Assembly (NCBI RefSeq): GCF_003432035.1
Contig: NZ_QOHO01000045.1
Coordinates: forward strand, 1-64,000
Direction of reading: 5' to 3'
Source: Lacrimispora amygdalina
GTDB lineage: Bacteria > Bacillota > Clostridia > Lachnospirales > Lachnospiraceae
Length of the DNA: 64,000 nucleotides
This document shows, piece by piece, positions 1 to 8,568 of the stretch. Position 1 is the stretch's first letter. Each line of letters opens with the position of its first letter. The notes under the pieces were generated by a model. It saw only the letters and a list, made by a program, of their open reading frames with translations. It did not search any database and was not told the origin of the DNA. The position numbers and the translations under genes are program-made.

Positions 1-121
1 TAGAGACCGATTTTAATACCTTTTCTTTTATAAAACATGACATACAGCTGTCTTTCTTTCTGTGATATGATCATTCTGCGCCTGATGAATTCTGCGCAGA
101 CTAAGTTTGGAGGATTGAAAT

Positions 122-496
122 ATGGTTGAAAGAGACAGAATGAATCTCTACTGGAAGTATGTGGCGGAACAAAATGCAGATCAGCTTTTGACTTTTTTTC
201 ACGAGAATGGGGTGATTCGCTGGCATTGTACAAATGAACAGTTTACTGTTCCTGAATTCATAAAAGCGAACTGTGAATATCCGGGAAAATGGAACGGAAA
301 GATGGAACGAATGGAGCAGACTGGTAATCAGATTATTACTGTCGCCCATATCTGGTCGGATGAGGTATCCTGTCATGTTGTTTCTTTTTTTCATATGGAA
401 CAAGGCAAGATTAAACAGCTGGATGAGTATTGGGGCGATGACGGGGAAATTCCTGAATGGCGTCTTAATATGAAGACAGGCAGGCCGATTCTATGA
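122..496 (+). CDS. NTF2/SnoaL-like small protein
   Basis: A 124-residue soluble protein with the look of the nuclear transport factor 2 / SnoaL-like fold: an N-terminal helix, a Trp/Phe-rich middle (FFHENGVIRWHCTNEQFT) and a closing strand that ends in LDEYWGDDG, typical of NTF2-like proteins where the pocket is lined by a Trp and Asp. There is no signal peptide or membrane segment. The start follows a GGAGG site at about 111-115. It overlaps the next gene by four bases (ATGA), so the two are translationally coupled. Members of this fold can be enzymes or ligand-binding proteins, so no substrate can be named. The fold call is moderately sure. Confidence 0.7.
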   Translation: MVERDRMNLYWKYVAEQNADQLLTFFHENGVIRWHCTNEQFTVPEFIKANCEYPGKWNGKMERMEQTGNQIITVAHIWSDEVSCHVVSFFHMEQGKIKQLDEYWGDDGEIPEWRLNMKTGRPIL

Positions 497-849
497 GGTG
501 TAATTTAAACTCTTTATATTTATGCGTTCATGATATGAAACGTGCCATTGATTTTTATGAAGTATTTTTAGAGCAGCCAGTCACTGTCAGAGATGAGATA
601 TACAGCGTTTTCGATATAAATGGATTCCGGTTTGGACTATTTGCTTATGAGAGAAAGGGAGAGCATCATACATTCGGCAGCAACTGCCTCCCAAGTCTTG
701 AGGTTGCCGGCAAGGATATTTTAGAACAGAAACTGAATGGACTGCAGGTGGTCTTTCCGGTTAGTAAAATTGGTGCAAACTGGGTCTGTGAATTTAAGGA
801 CAGCGAAGGCAATCATATTGAGATGACTGCTCCGGTCCGGTCTTCTTGA
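493..849 (+). CDS. VOC/glyoxalase-family protein
   Basis: A 118-residue protein of the vicinal oxygen chelate superfamily (glyoxalase/bleomycin-resistance type). It begins with the characteristic SLYLCVHDMKRAIDFYEVF segment, in which the first strand is followed by the helix holding a conserved FY, and it ends with the matching strand FKDSEGNHIEMT, where the Glu is a usual metal ligand. The length matches a single VOC module with two beta-alpha-beta-beta-beta repeats. It starts inside the stop codon of the NTF2-like gene, so the two are one operon. Such small VOC proteins serve as lyases, dioxygenases or drug-binding proteins; which one is not visible here. Confidence 0.8.
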   Translation: MRCNLNSLYLCVHDMKRAIDFYEVFLEQPVTVRDEIYSVFDINGFRFGLFAYERKGEHHTFGSNCLPSLEVAGKDILEQKLNGLQVVFPVSKIGANWVCEFKDSEGNHIEMTAPVRSS

Positions 850-871
850 CTGTGGGAGGTGTTTCTTATGA

Positions 872-1063
872 GTGAAGACGTTTGTCCGTCTTACCCCGTT
901 TAAAGATCATATCAATATTGAGGATGCCGCATTATTGTCCCATAAGGCCGAACTGGAGCAATATAAAATGACGCCCAGAGGGATGCTTCAAATCTATTTG
1001 AATCAGGAAATACCTGCTTCTTTGTTTCAGACAGTTTTTCAGAAAACGCTTATGGGAGAATAA
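872..1063 (+). CDS. small hypothetical protein, possibly frameshifted
   Basis: A 63-codon open frame beginning with GTG that I do not recognise. The ribosome binding site GGGAGGTG at 854-861 is best placed for an ATG at 868, but that frame reads only eleven codons (MSEDVCPSYPV) before a stop. The longer frame is entered only from GTG 872, eleven bases downstream of the site. Either GTG is the true start, or one base has been lost or gained near 870-900 in a gene that began at 868. The product is charged and soluble, with no motif that I can name. Confidence 0.35.
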   Translation: MKTFVRLTPFKDHINIEDAALLSHKAELEQYKMTPRGMLQIYLNQEIPASLFQTVFQKTLMGE

Positions 1064-1078
1064 CTCTGATTCTATGTA

Positions 1079-1249
1079 TTACAGCTTTTTTCTGAAAAAA
1101 CCATTTTGAAATAACATACCAAAGACGATCCCCATTGCTAATCCGATTCCAAGATTATTAATTACTGATGCACAGATTAAACCAATGCTGATGCCCAGTG
1201 CTAAGCCATTCTGGCAAGAGTCATTTTTGTTAAAATATGAATTTGGCAT
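1079..1249 (-). CDS. 56-residue glycine-zipper-like membrane peptide
   Basis: A minus-strand frame of 57 codons starting at the ATG complementary to 1247-1249 and ending in TAA at 1079-1081. An AAGGGG sequence lies about nine bases upstream of the ATG. The N-terminus is polar (MPNSYFNKNDSCQNG); the rest is a glycine-spaced hydrophobic stretch with the repeated pattern GxxxGxxxG (GLALGISIGLICAS, then GLAMGIVFGMLF), ending in a short basic tail. This fits a small membrane peptide of glycine-zipper type. It fills most of the gap between 1064 and 1364. Function is unknown. Confidence 0.55.
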   Translation of the reverse strand: MPNSYFNKNDSCQNGLALGISIGLICASVINNLGIGLAMGIVFGMLFQNGFFRKKL

Positions 1250-1364
1250 TATGTATTACCCCTTATGTTTTTTTTAATATATTACATCAGTAATTACATT
1301 AAGTACACTGGTATTTTCTGAGAGTAATACATATTTCAGGGACATTTGCAAAGAGAGGGAAGAG

Positions 1365-2564
1365 ATGGAAATGATATCTTTTACAAAGAGACAGGCATGC
1401 CGTTTTCTGCTTCGGAAGCATGGACTGCTTGGAGACTATCGGTTTGAGGGAAAGCAGGGGATCATGGACTTTATCCGTCAGGCTGGCTGTATTCAGTTTG
1501 ACCCGGTGGATGTGTGCGGAAAAAATGCTGAGTTGGTTTTGCAGTCACGGATAAAAAACTTTTCAAAACAGATGCTCTATGATCTTTTATATCAGGACCG
1601 TGTACTGGTAGATTATTTTGATAAAAACCTTTCTGTTTTTCCTGTCGGTGACTGGCCTTATTTTGAACGTTACCGAAAGCAGCACCGGCAGTGGGAGCGA
1701 AGTCATGAGGCGGTTCATGGGGCACAGTGTCAGGTGAAGCGATATATCGCAGATCTCGGTCCGGTGTGTTCCGGGGACCTGGATATGCCGGATAAGGTGG
1801 ACTGGTACTGGAGCCGTACCAAACTGTCCAGAGCAGTGCTTGAGCATATGTATTTTACCGGCGAGCTGGCGGTTCATCATAAAACGGGATCGGTCAAGTA
1901 CTATGATCTCATTGAAACCTGCATTCCTGAGACGATTTTGTCAAGTCCTGATCCGTATCCGGATGAGTATGACCATCAGACATGGCGCATTTTACGCAGA
2001 ATCGGCGCCGTGGGCCTTATGTGGAACCGGGCTTCTGACGCCTGGCTGAATATCAGCGGCCTGAAATCAGCGGAGAGAAGTGCTGCTTTTGCCCGGCTCT
2101 TTGATGAAGAAAAAATCACGAAAGTCCAGGTAGAAGGGGTCAAAGAAGAGTTGTATATGCTGATGGAGGATGTTTCATTAGCCAGACAATGTAAAGATCA
2201 TACAAACTGGAAAAAAAGATGTGAATTTATTGCCCCGTTAGATAACTTAATGTGGGACCGAAAGTTAATCCAGGCACTTTTTGGCTTTGATTACAAATGG
2301 GAGATTTACACTCCCCCGGAAAAACGCAGATACGGACATTACGTGCTGCCAGTGATTTATGGTGATCGTTTTATCGGCAGAATTGAGGCATCTGCCGATA
2401 CGAAAAAACAGATATTATTGGTAAAAAATATCTGGTTCGAACCAGGCATTAAGCGGTCAAAGGCAATGGATGAAGCCATTGATGCTGCAATCAGACGGTT
2501 TTCAATATTTAATCAGTGCAGGGAAATTGCAGTGGAAGATTCATATCAGAATGGAGAAATATAA
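1365..2564 (+). CDS. YcaQ/AlkX-like winged-helix DNA glycosylase family protein
   Basis: A 399-residue protein of the HTH_42 winged-helix family, whose characterised members (E. coli YcaQ/AlkX, Streptomyces AlkZ) unhook DNA crosslinks by excising alkylated bases. Family features are the N-terminal helix followed by IMDFIRQAGCIQFDPVDVC, in which an IQxDP-type segment carries the residues seen in this family, a central winged-helix region, and the C-terminal FIAPLDNLMWDRKLI. The length is typical. The cupin gene follows two bases after its stop, so they are probably co-transcribed. Catalytic activity is inferred from the family; the QxD motif of AlkZ is represented by IQFDP. Confidence 0.78.
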   Translation: MEMISFTKRQACRFLLRKHGLLGDYRFEGKQGIMDFIRQAGCIQFDPVDVCGKNAELVLQSRIKNFSKQMLYDLLYQDRVLVDYFDKNLSVFPVGDWPYFERYRKQHRQWERSHEAVHGAQCQVKRYIADLGPVCSGDLDMPDKVDWYWSRTKLSRAVLEHMYFTGELAVHHKTGSVKYYDLIETCIPETILSSPDPYPDEYDHQTWRILRRIGAVGLMWNRASDAWLNISGLKSAERSAAFARLFDEEKITKVQVEGVKEELYMLMEDVSLARQCKDHTNWKKRCEFIAPLDNLMWDRKLIQALFGFDYKWEIYTPPEKRRYGHYVLPVIYGDRFIGRIEASADTKKQILLVKNIWFEPGIKRSKAMDEAIDAAIRRFSIFNQCREIAVEDSYQNGEI

Positions 2565-2565
2565 A

Positions 2566-3048
2566 ATGAATATAGAAAATATAGAAAAACTCTCAAAGCA
2601 GTTTATCTGGAGTGATGAAGCGGGGCTGGTTACGAAATCATTAGGGGAATCGGCAGGAAGCCAGAAGCTGTATGTAAATATTGATTATGTTCCTCCCGGA
2701 GCATTCAGCACGAAATACCACAGCCATTCACAGCAGGAGGAATTTTTCCTGATTCTGTCTGGAAAAGGGACTTTGCGGTTAAACGGGCAGGAAATGGAAG
2801 TGGGAAAAGATGATTTTATCGCAAAACCGGCCGGGAAAGACATTGCTCATACATTCTTTAATTCCGGCAATGAGGTTCTGGTGATTCTTGACGTGGGAAC
2901 AAAGGAGAATGAGGATACCTGTTATTATCCCGATGAGGATGTTTATATGCAAAAGTCCAATGGGGTAAGACGTATATTCTCCGGTAAACAGACAGACGAA
3001 TCCTGGTCATCTGATCCTAATTCCGTAAAAAATAATTTAACAGAATAA
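2566..3048 (+). CDS. cupin-domain protein
   Basis: A 160-residue single-domain cupin. Cupin motif 1 is seen as YHSHSQQEEFFLILSGKGT, giving two His and one Glu as likely metal ligands. Motif 2 is IAKPAGKDIAHTFFNSG with the fourth His. The start ATG 2566 lies two bases after the upstream stop and about eight bases after GGAGAA. A longer frame starting at 2470 would run inside the preceding gene and is not credible. Cupins of this size are metal-dependent isomerases, dioxygenases or small-molecule binding proteins. The pairing with a DNA repair-like protein gives no clear functional hint. Confidence 0.82.
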   Translation: MNIENIEKLSKQFIWSDEAGLVTKSLGESAGSQKLYVNIDYVPPGAFSTKYHSHSQQEEFFLILSGKGTLRLNGQEMEVGKDDFIAKPAGKDIAHTFFNSGNEVLVILDVGTKENEDTCYYPDEDVYMQKSNGVRRIFSGKQTDESWSSDPNSVKNNLTE

Positions 3049-3152
3049 CTGGAAATAATTACCAATTCCATATTTTGGAAATATTATTGATTTTTAGTCT
3101 AATTATTGCTAATATATGGTCAGAATACCAGAATCAGCAAGGAGACTTAAAT

Positions 3153-3383
3153 ATGGCAAGAGGAGTAAGAAAATCATCGCTTGAAAAGCTTCAGAAGGAA
3201 TTGGCAGATGTACAGGAATCCATTCAGCAGCACAAGAATTCAATTGCTGAATTAATAGAAAAAGAAAAGGAAATCCAGGAAAAGATCAGTCTGGAACAGT
3301 TTAAGGAAGTATCTTCCATTCTGGATCAGCAGAAAATGTCAATTACCGAGTTAAAAGAACTCCTGATTTCCAGAACAAAATAA
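3153..3383 (+). CDS. small coiled-coil protein
   Basis: A 76-residue protein that is almost all predicted coiled coil: Leu/Ile spaced in heptads within a run of Lys, Glu and Gln from residue 10 to the end. I chose ATG 3153 because AAGGAG lies about eight bases upstream (3139-3144); an upstream in-frame start at 3075 would add an unlikely hydrophobic N-terminus with no ribosome binding site. The short basic N-terminus (ARGVRKSS) could contact nucleic acid. It has its own terminator. Function unknown. Confidence 0.6.
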   Translation: MARGVRKSSLEKLQKELADVQESIQQHKNSIAELIEKEKEIQEKISLEQFKEVSSILDQQKMSITELKELLISRTK

Positions 3384-3397
3384 ACAAAATTTTTTAT

Positions 3398-3427
3398 GAG
3401 AGGTACCGTTTGGGTATCTCTTTTTTT
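3398..3427 (+). terminator. rho-independent terminator
   Basis: An imperfect stem, GAGAGGTACC pairing with GGGTATCTC, with a four-base loop, is followed directly by seven T. It closes the coiled-coil gene. Confidence 0.8.
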
Positions 3428-3521
3428 GATGAGAATCCAAATCCAATCATCTTGCCAGCTGGAAAATTTTGGTGTATCCTTAAGTAAGATGTAACGATTA
3501 ATCGCACCGGAGGAGAGAGTT

Positions 3522-4232
3522 ATGATTCGTATTGCAGTAGTGGATGATGATGCAGGGAGTGTTTCGCAGATAAAGGAATATTTACTCCGGTATCAGAACG
3601 AACGGAATGAGCTGTTTCACATTCTCACTTTTTCTGACGGAGATGAAATTGTTGAAAACTATAAGGCGGAGTACGATATTATTTTACTGGATATAGAAAT
3701 GAGATTTATGGACGGAATGACGGCGGCCCAGCTGATCAGGGAAAAGGATCCGGAGGTCGTTATTATTTTCATCACCAATATGGCCCAGTATGCCATTAAA
3801 GGCTATACCGTCCGTGCAACGGATTATGTGTTAAAACCGGTTTCCTATTTTTCTTTTTCCCAGAGGCTTGATAAGGTGGTCGGGCGCATGAACCGGAATG
3901 TTAAAAAGTTTATGGCGGTTAATATAAAGGGGGGGACGGTGAAGCTCTACCTCCCGGATATCTGTTATGTGGAAAGTCTTGGGCATCGGCTTATTTTTCA
4001 TACCCTCACCGGTGAGTATGTGACCTTTGGAGCGATGAAGGATGCCCAGGAAAAACTGAAAAATTCAAATTTTTTCCGGTGCAGTAAGGGATATCTTCTG
4101 AATCTGGAGCATGTGGAAGGTGTGCAGGATGGGTGCGTGCTTATGAAAGGAGCCCGGCTGCCCATCAGCAGGACCAGAAAAAAGGAGTTTATGGAAGAAC
4201 TGACCAATTATCTTGGAGGGGTTTTATCATGA
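3522..4232 (+). CDS. LytTR-family response regulator
   Basis: A 236-residue response regulator. The receiver domain occupies about residues 1-120, with the acidic cluster D8-D10, phosphoacceptor D57 (LLDIE) and the conserved K105 (VLKP). A LytTR DNA-binding domain follows at about 135-235, seen in the strand pattern around CYVESLGHRLIFHT and the FFRCSKGYLLNL segment typical of AgrA/LytR proteins. Start: ATG 3522 after GGAGGAGAG. It overlaps the kinase gene by four bases. By family, phosphorylation by the neighbouring kinase lets it bind pairs of short direct repeats. A natural guess for its target is the membrane GH3 operon immediately downstream. Confidence 0.93.
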   Translation: MIRIAVVDDDAGSVSQIKEYLLRYQNERNELFHILTFSDGDEIVENYKAEYDIILLDIEMRFMDGMTAAQLIREKDPEVVIIFITNMAQYAIKGYTVRATDYVLKPVSYFSFSQRLDKVVGRMNRNVKKFMAVNIKGGTVKLYLPDICYVESLGHRLIFHTLTGEYVTFGAMKDAQEKLKNSNFFRCSKGYLLNLEHVEGVQDGCVLMKGARLPISRTRKKEFMEELTNYLGGVLS

Positions 4233-5539
4233 ACCATATTACACTGACAGAGATTCCAAGGCTTTACACCGGGATTGCGGAGTGGGCCGCATGCAGCATC
4301 TACGTCTTGAATCTGAAAAGAAAATTCAAGGGACTTTCCCTGGCGGCCGTCATGGGCATTGCATGCCTTCTCCAATGCGGCATACAGCTGGCAGCAGGAA
4401 CGTTTCCAAAATCATTGTGGATTCCAGGAATGCTTCTGGCAATCGGCCTGATGCAGGCATATTTCATGTTTACCTGTGAGGTTACGGCTGGCAGCGCAGC
4501 ATATTATTGTGTACGGTCGTTTATTCTGGCAGAATTTACGGCATCTTTGGAGTGGCAGCTTTATTATAATGCGGTACTCAATACCCAGATCTCGGCGGTG
4601 TGGCTGGATATTCTTGTTTTTTTCATCGTCTTCGCGGCTGTTTTCGGAGGCGCTTATTTTTTGGAGAGAAAGCACATCCGTAAGGAAAATATTACACTGA
4701 AAGAACTGCTGTTTGTGACAGCAACCGGAGTGACTGTATTTTTTGTCAGCAACTTAAGCTTTGTATATTCCAATTCTCCCTTCAGCAGTCAGATTACAAA
4801 GGAGATCTTTAACATCAGGACACTTGTGGATCTAAGCGGCCTTGTAATCCTTTTTGCTTATCACATATTAAGGCAGGAGATGCAGGTAAAATATGATTTG
4901 GAAGCTATGCGCAACATCCTCCAGAGCCAGTATTCCCAGTACCGGAAATCAGGGGAAAGCATAGAGATGATTAACCGGAAATATCATGACTTAAAACACC
5001 AGATCGCTGTTTTGAGAGCAGAACAGGACGCTGCAAAACGGCTGGCATTTTTAGATGAGATGGAAAGTGAGATCCGCACCTATGAAACTCAGAACAAAAC
5101 AGGCAATTCCGTAGTGGATACCATACTCACCGGGAAAAGTATGACCTGCCAGAGGCATGAGATTGAACTGACTTCCGTGGTCGATGGAAAGCTGTTGAAT
5201 TTTATCCATGTCATGGACATCTGTACGATTCTTGGAAATGCTTTGGATAATGCCATTGAATGTGCAATACAAATCGAAGACAAGGAGAAACGGCTGATCC
5301 ACGCAGAGGTCCTTTCCAAAAAAGAATTTGTTGTCATGCGGTTTGAAAATTATTTTGAAGGAAATATCCGGTTTGAGAACAATCAGCCCGCAACCACAAA
5401 GGCAAATAAGGAGTATCATGGATATGGCATCAAAAGTATTAAATACACCGTTAAAAAATACAATGGCTGGGTAACCATTGATACGAAAGATAACTGGTTT
5501 AAACTGAATGTGGTCATCCCCCTTCCCAGGGAGGAATAA
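4229..5539 (+). CDS. AgrC-like GHKL sensor histidine kinase
   Basis: A 436-residue membrane kinase. The N-terminal half (about 1-215) holds five to six hydrophobic segments. A linker follows with the H-box YHDLKHQ (phosphoacceptor H253), and then an HATPase_c_5/GHKL ATPase domain with the N-box NALDNAIECA and the G-box HGYGIKS. This layout is that of AgrC/BlpH/VirS quorum-type kinases, which pair with LytTR regulators. The start at 4229 overlaps the regulator stop (ATGA). I see no AgrB or AgrD peptide gene beside it, so the ligand may be something other than an autoinducing peptide. Confidence 0.9.
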   Translation: MNHITLTEIPRLYTGIAEWAACSIYVLNLKRKFKGLSLAAVMGIACLLQCGIQLAAGTFPKSLWIPGMLLAIGLMQAYFMFTCEVTAGSAAYYCVRSFILAEFTASLEWQLYYNAVLNTQISAVWLDILVFFIVFAAVFGGAYFLERKHIRKENITLKELLFVTATGVTVFFVSNLSFVYSNSPFSSQITKEIFNIRTLVDLSGLVILFAYHILRQEMQVKYDLEAMRNILQSQYSQYRKSGESIEMINRKYHDLKHQIAVLRAEQDAAKRLAFLDEMESEIRTYETQNKTGNSVVDTILTGKSMTCQRHEIELTSVVDGKLLNFIHVMDICTILGNALDNAIECAIQIEDKEKRLIHAEVLSKKEFVVMRFENYFEGNIRFENNQPATTKANKEYHGYGIKSIKYTVKKYNGWVTIDTKDNWFKLNVVIPLPREE

Positions 5540-5550
5540 GTTAAAATCCG

Positions 5551-5592
5551 GCAGCGCTAACCTCCCTAACCGGACAGGCAGCGCTGCTTTTT
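5551..5592 (+). terminator. terminator after the two-component pair
   Basis: GCAGCGCT at 5551-5558 can pair with AGCGCTGC at 5580-5587, followed by five T. The loop is long (about 21 bases) and both arms are partly self-complementary. It separates the regulatory pair from the GH3 genes. Confidence 0.65.
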
Positions 5593-5703
5593 ATGCAGAA
5601 AAACCGACCGGTTATGCAATTGACGGTCCGGTAAACCATAACTGTGTTAAAGTAAAAAGACAAAACCAGTTTCTGGTATTATGCATGGAGGAGGATGAAA
5701 GAA

Positions 5704-8568
5704 ATGTTACAGATTAACATTGATGATGTATTAAAAATCGTCAAACTGTGTGTACCATATCTCATCGGCTTTGCCGTAGTTGTTGCAGCTGCAGCCGTAG
5801 TTATGGTGGTATGCCGAAAGAGGAAGGGGTCCACGAAGTATCTGATCCGCAAAAACAGCCTTATGGCTATGCTTCTGGCTTTTGTTGTGGTTGTAAACTT
5901 AATCTGCTGGGGGCCTATGTCCAATCTGATATCACTGGCTACCGGCAGCGGAACCATTTCACAGGAGACATCTGATGAGGCAACAGATCTTTGTACTGAG
6001 ATTGCGAAGGAAGGGATTGTTCTTCTGAAAAATAATGAAGACCTTCTTCCGTTAAAGAATAATTCCAATTTAAATGTATTTGGCTGGGCTTCCACAAACC
6101 CATGCTATGGAGGAACCGGATCCGGATCTCTGTCAAAGGCATATGAGACGGTATCGCTGCTTCAGGGCCTCACGGATGCAGGGTTTAAGCTTAATACCAG
6201 CCTGACTGATTTTTATACGGCTTACCGTACAGACCGCCCGAGCGTCGGCATGTGGGATCAGGACTGGACGCTGCCGGAGCCGGCAGCAGACACTTACAGC
6301 AGTAAACTCATAGAAGATGCCAAAGCTTTTTCTGATACGGCTATGGTAGTCATTACCCGGGTAGGAGGAGAGGGAGCAGATCTTCCCACCGATGTAAGTA
6401 AGGTTACATATACTGATAATTCCAAGGATTATAAGGATTTTGAGCCGGGAGAGCATTATCTGCAGTTAAGCCGGACAGAAAAAAATCTGATGGATCTGGT
6501 ATGTTCCAGTTTTGATCATGTCATTGTGGTATACAACGGTGCCAATGCCATGGAGCTTGGCTTTGTCAATGATTACAGCCAGATTAAAAGCGCCATCTGG
6601 TGCCCTGGCACCGGTCAGTCCGGTTTTAAAGGACTGGGTGAAATTATAAGCGGAGCAGTTAATCCATCGGGAAAAACCAGTGATACATTTGTGACGGATT
6701 TAACCAAAGCGCCCAATTATAAGAACTTTGGCAGCTTTACCTACGATAACATGAATGAATTCAAAGGCAAGGCATTTAAGGGAGCAGATACTTATCCAAG
6801 CTTTGTAAACTACACAGAAGGCATTTATACAGGCTATCGTTTTTATGAGACAGCGGCTGCAGAGGGACTGATTGATTATAAGAAAGAGGTGCTCTATCCA
6901 TTCGGTTATGGATTATCCTATACTACTTTTCAGCAGGAGATGGGACAATTAACGGAAAAAGACGGAACAATCTCATTTGATGTGACCGTGACCAATACAG
7001 GTAATAACGCGGGTAAGGACGTAGTGGAGGTTTATTACAATCCCCCCTATACCAACAAAGGAATTGAAAAAGCTTCTGCAAACCTGATCGCATTTGATAA
7101 AACCGGTACTTTAAAACCAGGGGAGTCCCAGACTGTCAAGATGTCCATTCAGGCAGAAGATATGGCCTCTTTTGATGAGGCCGGCAACGGCTGCTATGTG
7201 CTGGAATCCGGCGATTATGGCATATCCATACGGTCCGATTCCCACACCATCATTGCAGAACAGAATTATCACGTACCATCCACTGTGGTGTATAATGAGT
7301 CGAAACCACGTACCTCAGATCAAACAGCAGCAGTGAACCGGTTTGCAGATGCCGGCGGGGAGCTGACTTATCTTTCCCGCGCAGATGGATTTGCCAACTA
7401 TGAGAAAGCCACAGCAGCACCGAAAAGTATGAGCATGCCGGAAAAATACAGGAAAACCTTTGTAAACAACAGCAATTACGATCCCGCCGCCCATAACAAT
7501 GACAGCGATCAGATGCCGGTGACAGGAGCCAGAAACGGGCTGAAGCTTGCTGATATGCGGGGACTGTCTTTTGATGATCCCAAGTGGGAGAAGCTGCTTG
7601 ACCAGCTGACTGTAAGCGATATGGATACGATGACTGCAATCGGAGGATATCAGACCTCAGAGGCAAAAAGTGTGAATAAAGTCGGAACAGTGGACTGCGA
7701 TGGTCCTGCTTCCATCAATAACAACTTTACAGGGACCGGCTCCATCGGTTTTCCGTCTGCCGTCATGATTGCAAGTACCTGGAACCGTGATATTGCAGAA
7801 GCATTTGGAGAAAAAATCGGCAGGATGGCAGACGAGATGAAGGTATCCGGCTGGTATGCACCGGCTATGAATATCCACCGCTGTGCATTTGCAGGCCGTA
7901 ACTTTGAGTATTATTCCGAGGATGGCGTACTTTCGGGACATATGGCAGCCAGTGCGGTTACAGGAGCAGAAAAGCATGGAGTTTATGCATATATCAAGCA
8001 TTTTGCATTAAATGACCAGGAAACAAACCGCTTAAGCATGCTTTGTACATGGTCCAGCGAGCAGGCAATCCGCGAGATTTATTTAAAACCCTTTGAAATT
8101 GCAGTAAAAGAGGGGCACGCAAAGGCAGTCATGTCTTCCTTTAACTATATAGGAACCGTGTACTCCGGCGCCAATGATACACTGCTTAACAAGGTTCTTC
8201 GTGACGAATGGGGATTCCGGGGATTTGTTCTCACCGATTATTTTGGAGGCTATGGATACCAGAATGCAGATCAGGAGATCCGCAACGGGAATGATGCCAT
8301 GCTGGTTGCCTATGATACGGAGACAAATCATGTAAAAGACAAGACCAGCGCCACCAGCTTAAATGCCATGCGCAAATCCTGCAAAAATATCATGTACACA
8401 GTGGTAAACAGCCGTGCCTATGAAGGGGATAATGCAAACGTAAGTCTGCTCATGTGGCAGATCGCTGCGATCATAATCGACGTGGTTCTGGCAGCAGGGT
8501 TTATCCTTTTGGAAGTGAGAATTATAAAAAGCTACAAAAAACGGATGGAAGAGGAAGGAATGGCATAA
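5704..8568 (+). CDS. membrane-anchored GH3 glycosidase with swapped domain order
   Basis: A 954-residue glycoside hydrolase family 3 protein with reversed domains. Two hydrophobic segments lie at about 10-35 and 45-70. Then comes the GH3 C-terminal alpha/beta sandwich (EGIVLLKNNEDLLPL, GGTGSGS), a fibronectin-III-like part (YPFGYGLSYTTF), and only after about residue 620 the catalytic TIM barrel, with YIKHFALND and nucleophile D845 in VLTDYFGG. A third hydrophobic segment lies near the C-terminus, followed by a basic tail. Swapped GH3 enzymes are known from Butyrivibrio and Ruminococcus albus. ATG 5704 is preferred over 5695, which sits too close to GGAGGAG at 5687-5693. The substrate is probably a beta-glucoside but is not determined. 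Confidence 0.9.
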   Translation: MLQINIDDVLKIVKLCVPYLIGFAVVVAAAAVVMVVCRKRKGSTKYLIRKNSLMAMLLAFVVVVNLICWGPMSNLISLATGSGTISQETSDEATDLCTEIAKEGIVLLKNNEDLLPLKNNSNLNVFGWASTNPCYGGTGSGSLSKAYETVSLLQGLTDAGFKLNTSLTDFYTAYRTDRPSVGMWDQDWTLPEPAADTYSSKLIEDAKAFSDTAMVVITRVGGEGADLPTDVSKVTYTDNSKDYKDFEPGEHYLQLSRTEKNLMDLVCSSFDHVIVVYNGANAMELGFVNDYSQIKSAIWCPGTGQSGFKGLGEIISGAVNPSGKTSDTFVTDLTKAPNYKNFGSFTYDNMNEFKGKAFKGADTYPSFVNYTEGIYTGYRFYETAAAEGLIDYKKEVLYPFGYGLSYTTFQQEMGQLTEKDGTISFDVTVTNTGNNAGKDVVEVYYNPPYTNKGIEKASANLIAFDKTGTLKPGESQTVKMSIQAEDMASFDEAGNGCYVLESGDYGISIRSDSHTIIAEQNYHVPSTVVYNESKPRTSDQTAAVNRFADAGGELTYLSRADGFANYEKATAAPKSMSMPEKYRKTFVNNSNYDPAAHNNDSDQMPVTGARNGLKLADMRGLSFDDPKWEKLLDQLTVSDMDTMTAIGGYQTSEAKSVNKVGTVDCDGPASINNNFTGTGSIGFPSAVMIASTWNRDIAEAFGEKIGRMADEMKVSGWYAPAMNIHRCAFAGRNFEYYSEDGVLSGHMAASAVTGAEKHGVYAYIKHFALNDQETNRLSMLCTWSSEQAIREIYLKPFEIAVKEGHAKAVMSSFNYIGTVYSGANDTLLNKVLRDEWGFRGFVLTDYFGGYGYQNADQEIRNGNDAMLVAYDTETNHVKDKTSATSLNAMRKSCKNIMYTVVNSRAYEGDNANVSLLMWQIAAIIIDVVLAAGFILLEVRIIKSYKKRMEEEGMA

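Noticed and set aside
4133-4228. Upstream extension of the AgrC-like kinase from 4133
   Set aside because: It would overlap the LytTR gene by about 100 bases, lacks a ribosome binding site, and the start at 4229 gives the usual four-base ATGA overlap.
5619-5690. Possible LytTR binding repeats upstream of the swapped GH3 gene
   Set aside because: TTGACGG and ACCGGTTA-type pieces are present, but the spacing and sequence of LytTR direct repeats cannot be fitted convincingly by eye.
7250-7666. Minus-strand open frame of 138 codons inside the swapped GH3 gene
   Set aside because: It lies wholly opposite a well-supported gene, lacks a ribosome binding site, and its composition (Ser, Cys, Arg, Gln) is that of a shadow frame.
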